The notes below the pieces were generated by a model. The model was not told the DNA's origin, did not search any database, and saw only the letters and a program-made list of their open reading frames with translations. From assembly GCA_016987375.1 (NCBI GenBank), contig PJRA01000297.1, positions 811,158-843,385 on the forward strand: DNA of 32,228 nucleotides. Direction: 5' to 3'. The stretch comes from Brachionus koreanus (Eukaryota; Rotifera; Eurotatoria; Ploima; Brachionidae). Below, one piece after another: positions 23,453-32,228 of this stretch; position 1 is the stretch's first letter; each line of letters opens with the position of its first letter. The translations under genes and the position numbers were made by a program.

Positions 23453-23722
23453 AAATTTAGTACAATTGAACAAGGCGTTAAGAGGAAATAGCATTAGAGT
23501 CAAGAGAAAAAGTTTCCCAGATAAAATTAGAAACGATTTTGCAGCTGCAGTAAGTGCTAGACATGTATTTTTCTCAAACATAGTAGTTCGGCACTGGAAT
23601 AAGGTGCCAGAGAATGTGGTGAAATCTAAGTCAACCGCTAGTTTTAAAATGGCTCTAGATAAGTTCAATATAATCGGCGGTGATGGGTTCAGGCACTCTA
23701 CATGTTAGAACTACTACTACTA
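23453..23722 (+). pseudogene. 5'-truncated LINE copy (reverse transcriptase C-terminus)
   Basis: An intact frame of about 85 codons ends at the tag at 23706-23708. It reads LNKALRGNSIRVKRKSF, then FSNIVVRHWNKVPENVVKSK and SFKMALDKF. This is the well-known C-terminal WN-x-(L/V)P ... FK signature of CR1/Jockey-like non-LTR retrotransposons. A stop lies just upstream, so the rest of the element is absent. The 3' end is a short (act)n run followed by aataaa, a simple-repeat tail typical of such elements. This copy looks younger than the one at 7058 because its frame is uninterrupted. Confidence 0.8.
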
Positions 23723-25169
23723 AATAAAAACCTTTAAAAAAATTATAAGCTTTTTTAGAATTAATTTCTGCCGCATAAATTCTTTGCCCACCTTTAAATT
23801 ATTAAATAACAATTTTTTAATTTTTAAATCTAAAAATTTTAAAGTTTCTGAAATTCGAAGTTTAAATGCTACGTGAATTTCTAATTTTTGACTTGGAATT
23901 TATTTTAAATTTCAAATTTTTTCAAATTTTCTTAAAATCATATATATTCTGAAAGAGCATAAAATTTTCTACATTTTGGTGTATATTTTTATTTTATTAA
24001 AAGGGTATGATAATTTTTATTTGTGGAAAATATTAAAAAAAATATTTTATTTCACTCGAATCGTATGTAGTCCAAGGAATCACTTAAACCGCCAGTTTTT
24101 TTTAAAAAAACTACACAAAATTCTGTACAAATCTATGGTTTTACTTTTTTGAATTTATGTTTTATTTTATAAAATAAAGTGTCAAAATATAAATATAGAT
24201 TCGTTTAGATAAATAAATATTATAGTAGATTTTTCGGTTCTTTAAAGTATTAGAATTTATTTCTTAAAGATTAGAACCAGGTGGAGAATGTCTTTAAGTT
24301 TTGAGTTTCTAGAACTTTAACACCTTATTTAAAAAAAAAAAATCTGTAATTGATAAAAAGAGACGCTAAATTATAATAAAATAAAATAGATCTAACTTAA
24401 TCAAGTCTAAAAATGATAATAATTTTATTGGCAACAATTATGATGATGTAGCTGACAATTCATTCAAAGTGAAAAAAATCTGATTATGTTTCCATATTGG
24501 ATCAATATCTATCTGGTTGTTTTGAAAAATTTTTATAAAGCTTTTGTTGTCAAATTTTTCAAATTTTTTATTTTTTATTTTTTTTATTTATTCAATTACT
24601 GTAAATTAATGTTATGAAATAAGAAATTGATTATAAAATTCATGCAAATTTGAACTAAAAATTTTGTGCATTTGCAAGATTATTTATTCTAGATTTTTTG
24701 ATATATTTTAATATTAGGAAAAGTATATGATGACGATGATGAATGTTAAAATGAATTTTTGCAAAGCATATACCGAAGCTTTCAAAATCTACTAAACATT
24801 AGAACCCTCTTTGAATATCCAGTTATGTCAAACAAAAAAATTACTAACTTAAATATATCATCACTGCGATATTATATCTATCCAAACACATCTGCTATCT
24901 CCACTTATTTTTTATTTTTGGCACATAAAATTAATAAAAATAAAAAATTATAATAATAAGAAAAAAAAAAAAATTAATATCGATTTTTCGCTATTTTTAC
25001 ACAACATACTTCTACTCATTTCATCACTACTACATTACAAAGACCAACTTGTAATCGGATCAGTGTTATCTTATTATTTTTTTTTAGTTTTATTTTTTCT
25101 TGTTAAATAAAATTTTCTCAAAAAAAAAATAAAAAAAAAAATTATAATTTTCTATTTTTATTAAAAAGA
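23723..25169. other. Gene-free AT-rich stretch upstream of AP-2 alpha
   Basis: No gene was recognised. The last few hundred bases, with A-runs around 24960 and 25120-25140, must hold the AP-2 alpha promoter and 5' UTR, but no element stands out. Confidence 0.5.
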
Positions 25170-28100
25170 ATGACGCCACCAGTTAAAGGAGATGGAATGC
25201 GTGGTCTAAGCGTATTCATATCGGACATACGCAACTGCAAGAGTCGCGAAGCCGAAATAAAACGAATTAACAAAGAGTTGGCCAACATTCGCACCAAATT
25301 CAAGGGCGACAAAACATTAGACGGCTATCAGAAAAAAAAATATGTATGCAAGCTACTATTCATATTTTTGCTTGGACACGACATTGATTTTGGTCAAAAA
25401 GAAGCCGTCAATTTGCTGGTGTCAAACAAATACACCGAAAAACAAATCGGCTACTTGTTCATATCGGTAATTCTGAACCACGAAAGCGATCTAATGCGTT
25501 TAATTATTCAAAACATTAAAAACGATTTGTCATCCAGAAATCCGATATTTATAACTCTGGCACTGCAGTGCATTGCCAATATTGGTAATCGGGAGATGGC
25601 AGACGCTTTTGCCCAGGACATACCCAAGTTGCTGGTTTCGGGCGACACTTTGGACACAGTCAAGCAGAGCGCAGCACTTTGTCTTCTCAAATTGATAAGG
25701 ACTGCGCCGGAATTGATGCCTACAGGCGAGTGGACCACACGCATCATTCACTTACTTAATGATCAGCACCTTGGCGTTGTGACTGCTGCTTGCAGTCTCA
25801 TTGACATATTGGTTAAACGCAACCCCGAAGAATATAAAGCGTGCGTGAGTCTGGCTGTGTCGCGTTTGTCTCGCATAGTCACCTCAACTTACACGGACTT
25901 TCAGGACTATACTTACTACTTTGTGCCTGCGCCGTGGCTGAGTGTAAAAATTCTCCGCTTGTTGCAGAACTATCCGCCACCTGAGGATCCGTCTATCAAG
26001 TCAAGACTCAACGAATGTCTTGACACCATACTTCAAAAGGCTCAAGAAGCGCTAAAATCCAAAAAACTGCAACATTCAAATGCCAAAAATGCAGTGCTTT
26101 TCGAGGCCATCAACTTAATAATTCACATAGACTCGGAGCCCAATCTCTTGGTCAAAGCATGCAATCAATTGGGTAATTTTTTGTCCCACAAAGACACAAA
26201 TTTACGCTATTTGGCTTTGGAGTCCATGTGTTTGCTAGCCACTTCGGAATTTTCTCACGAAGCTGTCAAAAAGCATCAAGAAACAGTTATAAACGCGCTG
26301 AAGACCGAACGCGACATTAGTGTTAGACAGCGTGCAGTTGATTTGCTCTATGCTATGTGTGATCGAACAAACGCTGAGGAAATAGTCAAGGAAATGTTGG
26401 CCTATTTGGAAACGGCCGACTATCACATTAGAGAAGAAATGGTTCTTAAAGTGGCCATACTGGCCGAAAAATATGCCGTAGACTACACATGGTACGTGGA
26501 CATTATGCTTAATTTAATACGCATCGCTGGCGACTATGTCAGCGAGGAGGTCTGGTACCGGGTCATTCAAATAGTGGTCAATAGGACAGATGTACAAGGT
26601 TATGCAGCTAAAACAGTTTTCGAAGCATTGCAGGCGCCTGCTTGTCATGAAAATATGGTTAAAGTTGGCGGCTACATTTTGGGCGAGTTTGGAAATTTGA
26701 TTGCTGGCGATCCGCGATCTTCGCCGCTTGTTCAATTTGAGCTTTTACATTCCAAATATCATTTATGTTCGCCACAGACCAGATGTCTGCTTTTGTCCAC
26801 TTATGTTAAATTTATTAATTTATTTAGCGAAATAAAACAACAAATTCAGCATGTATTAAAACAAGAGAACAATTTGAAGAGCTCAGATGTGGAAATACAG
26901 CAGCGTTCTGTTGAATATTTGCAGTTGAGTATGATTGCCGATGCGGATGTTTTGGCGACTGTGTTGGAAGAAATGCCATCGTTTCCAGAACGAGAGTCTT
27001 CAATATTGAGCTCCATACTACAAAAGAAGAAGCCGCCAATGGAAACTATAGGCCAAAAAGAGGAAAAAATTGAAAAAACAACTACAAGCGTACAGAATGG
27101 TCATGAGGCTAAGCTTGGTCAGGTTCAGTCGATTGCTAATGTGCAGCCTGTTGATTTAATTGGTCTTAATTCAACGCCTCCATCGACAAAGAATCACACG
27201 CCGACTGCGGTCACGCCTCTCAAGTCGGACCAAGAGGCTTTGCTTGACATATTTGGTGGTCCTGTGCCAGCCCCGGTCCAGTCAGTTCCTGTTTCCAATA
27301 ATAATTTGGATTCACTCTTTTCAGACACATTTGGAGTGCCGACCCAGGTCGTGTCCGAAGTGTCACAGTTCAATCCCATTTTGTCCATTCAAGACAATCA
27401 CATGCAATTTATTTTCACTAATGTTGATACATTGTTTGAAAATGAAGCTTTAAAAATATTTATTAAATGTGAGTTTAAGCAAAATTTGGCAAGATTGACT
27501 CTCACCTTTTTGAATAAAACAAATTTTGTGTTTCAAAATTTCAGTGTTGAATCGACTGGTAACAACGATTTGGTCCGAGTTTTACCTAGAGCTTTGGAAA
27601 CGAATGCTATTTCGTCCCAGTCCGAATTGGCTCAAATTCTGAATGTCGAGTGTGTCAATGATTTCATTGAATGTCCTCAAGTGCTTGTACAGTTCAGGTA
27701 CTTTGCATTTTTAAAAATAATTGGGATTTTGAAAATACATACTAAATTTCCTATTATTATTATTTTTATTATTATTCAGAAAACACAACATGGGCGATGT
27801 TTAAAAAAAAAAAAATTTTAAATAGTAAAATAAAATCTATTTTAATATGATTTGAGGAGTATTTCTAGGTTTTTTCTGTTTTTCTCACTCGATTCTCTAA
27901 AAAGATACCTTATTGACTCCATCGTTCCATCTTTGCTTTCTTCTTTGTTAAGCATGTTTTCAAGCTTTATCCTATCACTTGCTTTGGTAGCCATATTTTC
28001 TATATTGTCTTTTTCTTCTAGGATGGTTTTCATTTCATCTATCACGGATTTTTTGCTAGTTTTCTTTATCTCTTGTTTCATTTAGGGTATTGTTCACTAG

Positions 28101-30890
28101 TGTTTTTGTAAATTTGTTTTTTGCTAATCTCATTATGAAGGACAATTTTCTCTTTACCAATACTCTCTCTATTGGTTCCACATTCATCAGTTTTGTTGTT
28201 CTTGATCTCTTGCAGAGTCCAAACATTTTCTTCACCAAGTTGCCATCTGTTGTTTTAATTTTTTTTAAGTGAATCTGGTTAAGCTTGATACCTCACAAAT
28301 TTTGATCGCTCTTTGGATTTTGCTTTTTTCTGTACTCTACTCTCTACTCTTTCTGTACTCTTTATAAAATTTCCTATATAAAGTAAAAAAAATTTGAAAT
28401 TTTTGTTCTAATAGTCAAAAATTTGCTCTGCAGAATTTGCAAAGACTTCAGCAATGGATGAAACAACAGTTATTTCACTTTGTTTCATCTGCAATACAAA
28501 TTTTTGATCAAAAGAACGAAAATTATAAATTTTTGCTACTTTTTGTTTTTGAATTTTTGTATGAAATTTCACGTTACCAAAATAATAAGTTTTATGAAAT
28601 TCAAATACTTATCGAACAAAAATTTTTTCTTTTATGATAAATTAATATTTACTAAAATTTAAAGCCATTCAAACTTTGTTGCGTCTTTTTACAAAAATAT
28701 ATTTTTTCTCATGTAAAAACAAAGACAAAATATAAAACATCAATAATATTTAAGTTGGTTATTGATTTGACTTTAAAAAAAAATTAAGATATTACACTAA
28801 TGTGAAGTTCTTATAAAACAATAACTTATAAAACATATAAAACATGTTATGTTTTAAAAATATATTAAACTTAATTTTTAGCAATTTCTGTATCAGCTTT
28901 GGCTCGTACCAGATTTCAAAAATAATAAATAAAAATGCAATTAATGTTAGATGATTGATTATACCTTTCTCAAAACAAACAAAAGACATAATTAAGAAGC
29001 ATATAATCTTTTTTAATCAAAATAGATTTAATTTCTTGAAATCAAAACATATACATTTTTAGAACACATAAACAAAGGCTATTGGTAAGGGATAATCGAG
29101 CGCTGTGAATTTTAGAACAAAAAACAAAAACACAAATTCAAAATAAAAAAAATTTTTCTAAGGGTCTAAAAATAGTTGTGCAAAATGTATCAATTGATAC
29201 ATATCACCCAAATTTAGTCTGTGGAGGAAAACTGTGCAATTTTAATTTTATAATTTTCTAATGTATTTACTGTTTTGCACAATAGCAGAGTTTTTGCACA
29301 GACTAAGTTTGGGTGATACAATACCTGTAACAATTTTTAGACTCTTAGAAAAAAACTTATTTTAATTTTAGATTTTTGTTTTTGTTTTCTTGTTCTAAAT
29401 TCACAACTTTAAAAAATATCCTTAAAGTAATTTATTACTACTTTAAGGATTTTTTTAGAAAAATTAGGAGAAAAGGAAAAAAAATATTTTTTTCTGATTT
29501 TTTTTCTACTCATTTTTTATTTAATTTTATCGTTTTTAATAAAAAAAATTTAATTAGTATTCTTTAAAATATCATTTTAACTCTAAAAAGGAAAAATAAT
29601 TATATAAAAACTAAGTTAGTTTTATTTATGTCTTAATGTTTTTTAAATTAAAATATGTTTTAATTTTCATTAAACATAATATAATACATATAAATAAGTT
29701 TTAGTTTTATAGACATTCTCATTAGTAGATTTTACTTTTAATAAAAAAGTTGCAACCAAGTTTGCTCTACTTTGCTGCAGTTTATTTTTGATTATTTTTT
29801 ATTTGGTTAAATTTTTATTTATCAATGAATATATATAAAAAAAAATTGTACAAAATAATTTTAAAAATTCATTTAATTAAAAAATTTAGAAAAAAAAAGC
29901 ATTGTCAATGTCAAATTAAAAAAACATAAAAGATAAAACAATAAATAAAAATCTGTTATAATATTAATAGATGCAACTTATAGGCTTTTAAATAATTTTG
30001 AGAGTAAATGGATTTGATTAAATGTTTTTTTTTAACTTTGACACTAAAATTTTTTCTTTATCAGTTTAAGGTTGGAATAAGGCCCGTTGTAAAAGCCCAG
30101 TATTCACACAACCCTGTTTTTTTGAGCATCAAGTCCTAGAACGCGACTTATTTATCCAATTTTTCTGGTAACCAATCCAAACTGGATACCCATTTAACCG
30201 ACTTTTTTGAAAAGCCATCCAGTTTGTTTTGTAGACCTGAAAAATTGGAAAAATGTTTAGTCCGCTTTCAATTAATATTTAAATTTTATTTGAGTAAAAA
30301 TTAATGTTAACATTTAATTTTAGTTGCGAGGGAACTCAGAGCAAATTCGAATTAAATTTGCCAGTGTTTTTGAATAAATTTTTCGATCCAGTTCAAATGG
30401 ACTCTCAAACATTTTTCACTCGATGGAAAAACTTGGCCAAGTAAAAAAATTTAATTTTTATAAAACATCAACGAACTAGTCTAATGTGATTTTTATGAAG
30501 CCCCGGACAAGAACAGCAAAAAATATTCAAAGCAAATTTTCCAATAGATAAAGATCGAAATTCTCAAACAGTTAGTTAAACAAATAATCAAAATAAATAA
30601 TGATTAATTAATAAATTTTTACTGTAGTTGATAAACTTTGGATGGAGTTCATTGACAGGAATTGATCCAAATCCGGAAAATTTTTGCGGCGCTGGTATTA
30701 TTCACACTAGCACTCAGCAATACGGTTGCTTGTATAGACTCGAACCTAATCGGCAAGCACAGGTAAATTATTTTGAAACTAGTATTTATTTATCCAATTT
30801 TTTTTTAAATAGATGTATCGTTTAACGATTCGAAGTAATAAAGAAAGCATTTCAAAACGTCTAGTCGAACTTTTAGATAATCAATTTTAA
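25170..30890 (+). CDS. AP2A: AP-2 adaptor complex subunit alpha
   Basis: This is the large subunit of the AP-2 clathrin adaptor at the plasma membrane. It binds PI(4,5)P2 and dileucine cargo, and its ear recruits endocytic accessory proteins. Five exons (25170-27697, 30324-30440, 30501-30570, 30628-30762, 30813-30890) join in frame to give 975 residues, the usual family length. The N-terminus [20 protein letters not shown] is the family start. The phosphoinositide site K55-K57, Y58 and K61 (KKKYVCK) is conserved at the usual numbering. The helical trunk runs to about 590, including [14 protein letters not shown] and [16 protein letters not shown] Ser/Thr/Pro-rich hinge (about 600-705, with LLDIFGG) links to the ear. 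The ear's FFTRW matches the accessory-protein site FFQRW. The C-terminus is [11 protein letters not shown] to LLDNQF. Introns are 2626, 60, 57 and 50 nt. Without splicing, the first exon reads into AT-rich junk, so the long intron is required. Confidence 0.97.
27842..28295 (-). pseudogene. Antisense LINE remnant inside AP-2 alpha intron 1
   Basis: On the minus strand, a frame from about 28295 to 28056 reads [20 protein letters not shown], then [18 protein letters not shown] and [18 protein letters not shown]. This pattern (ikt.eGnL.Kr..gl...crtt.Ll..l.i.pi..ri....f..rL..N.ft..L) is familiar from C-terminal regions of non-LTR retrotransposon proteins. A second minus-strand frame (28081-27842, starting [17 protein letters not shown]) continues after a frame change and may be the eroded end of the same protein. 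It is truncated at both ends and lies opposite to the host gene. Confidence 0.6.
29102..29406. repeat. Foldback repeat inside AP-2 alpha intron 1
   Basis: The left arm (about 29102-29240) and right arm (about 29275-29406) pair imperfectly. Outer parts are gtgaattttagaacaa against ttgttctaaattcac, middle parts tttttctaagggtctaaaaat against atttttagactcttagaaaaa, and inner parts atcacccaaatttagtctgt against cagactaagtttgggtgat. The total is about 305 bp. It may be a foldback/MITE insertion. Confidence 0.8.
29418..29450. repeat. Short perfect hairpin beside the intronic foldback
   Basis: atccttaaagta (29418-29429) and tactttaaggat (29439-29450) pair perfectly over 12 bp with a 9-nt loop. It is immediately next to the larger foldback and may belong to the same insertion. 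Confidence 0.6.
30155..30249. repeat. Third foldback in AP-2 alpha intron 1, near the splice acceptor
   Basis: Positions 30155-30187 (tccaatttttctggt ... aaactggat) and 30217-30249 (atccagttt ... acctgaaaaattgga) are 33-nt imperfect inverted repeats with a loop of about 29 nt. They lie about 75 nt before the exon-2 acceptor. The patch is richer in G+C than the rest of the intron. Confidence 0.7.
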
Positions 30891-31052
30891 AATGTAGATT
30901 ATTTGATTTCTTTAATATTTGAATCTTTATGTGTAACAAGTCCTAACGAGAATAAGCAAAATACCTTTTTTATACTATCTAATCCATTTTTAGACCCTGT
31001 AAAACAAATTTTCAATCGATTCAATATTTTTTTAATTTAATCATTATATTGA

Positions 31053-31058
31053 AATAAA
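31053..31058 (+). promoter_or_regulatory. Candidate AP-2 alpha poly(A) signal
   Basis: AATAAA lies about 160 nt after the AP-2 alpha stop codon. Further AATAAA-like motifs occur near 31125. Confidence 0.35.
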
Positions 31059-31491
31059 CCTAAAAAGAATATTTAGTTTATGTTTTTAACAAATTTCTAA
31101 TGCAAATTTTAAACGTGATTTTTAATAAATAAAATTCAAATATAAAAATTTTCGAATTTTTTAATTTATTTTAGATTATTATTTTTTGGATAAATAAAAA
31201 AATTATTTATTTATTTATTTGTTTTCTGTATCGAGCTAATGCTCCTTCAAAATAAAAAAATAAAATAAATAAAAAATAAAGTAAATTTAAAATAATAAAA
31301 ATAAAATATAGTAAATATGATTTCAAAAGAAAAAAAATAGATAAAGTATATAGAGAGTAACAGGATACATGTGTTTAAATATCTGATTGCTCAGGAAAAA
31401 AGGAGGAAATAGTATAGTAGCAATTACACAGTGGAGTAGGATTTTCGATCTATCGTGATTCTTATGAGGTATATTTAAACGATCTCTTTAA
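31059..31491. other. Gene-free AT-rich stretch
   Basis: A/T-rich sequence with aaataaa-type simple patterns around 31195-31310. No gene or structured element was recognised. Confidence 0.5.
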
Positions 31492-31670
31492 TTAGTTAAA
31501 TGATCTCCAAAAATTTTTGATCACTTAATTTAATTATTTTTTGATACCTTTAAATAATTAAATGACCTCTAAAAAATAATTAAAATGATCTCTAAAAAAT
31601 AATTAAAATGATCTCCTAATTTAATAAAAATTGAAGTAGAAATTAATGATTTGATCTCCAAATTTTATTT
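31492..31670. repeat. Degenerate tandem repeat
   Basis: A unit of about 23-25 bp, best seen as taattaaaatgatctctaaa, is repeated several times. Two copies near 31575-31620 are nearly identical, and more diverged copies carry aaatgatctcc or aaatgacctct on either side. This is minisatellite-like DNA. Confidence 0.65.
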
Positions 31671-31710
31671 TTTTAAATTTTATTAAATTAAGATAAAAAA
31701 TAAAAGTAAG

Positions 31711-31959
31711 TTAGAAAAATAGAAACTTACAAATAAAAATATAAAAGTAAGAAAATTTTTTTAATTTTTTTTGGGGCGACCTCTTCTTTGTATTTTGATT
31801 GTTAAGCCATTCATGAGCCGATTCTACGTCATCAAAAACCTTATTGCAAGTCCAATTTTTTTTCTTTCTTAATTCTGGAGCTTCATTAATACCATCTTCT
31901 GATAAAGAATCTTGAGATTCATATTGTTTAATCTCAGTAAACTGGAATTCATCACATTA
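31711..31959 (-). pseudogene. Open fragment, possibly from a MULE/FLYWCH-type transposon protein
   Basis: An open minus-strand frame of about 81 codons, bounded by stops and with no Met start, contains NWTCNKVFDDVESAHEWLNN followed by a basic stretch. The W...F.....A..WL pattern followed by K/R residues resembles the N-terminal zinc-binding part of MULE or FLYWCH-type proteins often carried by transposons, but the Cys/His ligands are not convincing. It could also be an exon of an unrelated gene. Its base composition is richer in G+C than the flanks. Confidence 0.3.
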
Positions 31960-31978
31960 GGAATTCATATTTTACTTT

Positions 31979-32143
31979 AATTCATATTTTACAAACAAGA
32001 ATACACTTCTTGACAAATCGAGTGGTAAACGATTGGAACGTGTTACCAGTTGAAGTTGCTAACGCAAAATCCAAGAATGAATTTAAAAACAAACTCGGTT
32101 GCCATCAATTCGAGCATCTATATCGACGAATGCTTGAATAAAC
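31979..32143 (+). pseudogene. LINE 3' fragment at the window end
   Basis: A plus-strand frame reads LQTRIHFLTNRVVNDWNVLP, then VEVANAKSKNEFKNKLGCHQ, and stops at the taa at 32141-32143. This is again the C-terminal WN-x-LP ... FK signature of a non-LTR retrotransposon reverse transcriptase. The sequence after the stop up to the window edge is relatively G+C-rich and probably its 3' untranslated part. The copy is 5'-truncated, differs clearly from those at 7058 and 23453, and is therefore a different family or an older lineage. Confidence 0.75.
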
Positions 32144-32228
32144 GACTGCTCCCATTTATACATGAGTATCATGAAGACCTTGACTACGTTTTTTGGCCTG
32201 ACTTAGCGTCTGCTCACTATTCTATGGT

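Noticed and set aside
27698..27821. AP-2 alpha first exon read through to 27821
   Set aside because: After VQF the frame turns into Ile/Phe/Lys-rich junk. The conserved ear continues in exons from 30324, joined in phase.

Overview
The window is AT-rich nuclear DNA from an invertebrate animal. It carries six protein-coding genes: U2AF2 on the minus strand, then PEX16, a lamin-like coiled-coil gene, SMARCC (BAF155/170, Moira), a small ZEB-like zinc-finger gene and AP-2 alpha on the plus strand. Most introns I could place are only 47-60 nt, with GT..AG ends. Three are long: 1271 and 729 nt in SMARCC, and 2626 nt in AP-2 alpha. Coding DNA is visibly richer in G+C than the A/T-tract DNA around it. 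A very AT-rich genome with tiny introns and long uninterrupted exons would fit a monogonont rotifer such as Brachionus, but that is a guess from style and nothing in the window proves the phylum.

Layout. 1-3.3 kb: gene-free, with a dead mariner transposase (minus strand) and a short telomere-like array. 3.4-6.3 kb: U2AF2 (-) and PEX16 (+), head to head over a short shared upstream region. PEX16 is split over at least six small exons, so no single open frame shows it. 6.3-9.6 kb: gene-free, with a LINE 3' fragment and a foldback element of about 380 bp. 9.6-11.0 kb: intronless lamin-like gene. 11.0-14.2 kb: no gene supported. 14.2-20.5 kb: SMARCC in five exons. 20.9-21.7 kb: ZEB-like gene in two exons. 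21.7-25.2 kb: gene-free, with a foldback and a second LINE 3' fragment. 25.2-30.9 kb: AP-2 alpha in five exons; its first intron holds an antisense LINE fragment and two foldbacks. 30.9-32.2 kb: tandem repeat, a possible transposase fragment and a further LINE 3' end.

The genes are housekeeping genes from unrelated pathways: splicing, peroxisome biogenesis, nuclear architecture, chromatin remodelling, transcription and endocytosis. I see no operon or gene-cluster logic apart from the U2AF2/PEX16 head-to-head pair. The points most worth a second look are the lamin-like protein, which has an intermediate-filament rod and nuclear localisation signal but no recognisable Ig-fold tail or CaaX box; the ZEB-like protein reduced to one finger pair; and the number of unrelated foldback repeats in introns and intergenic DNA.
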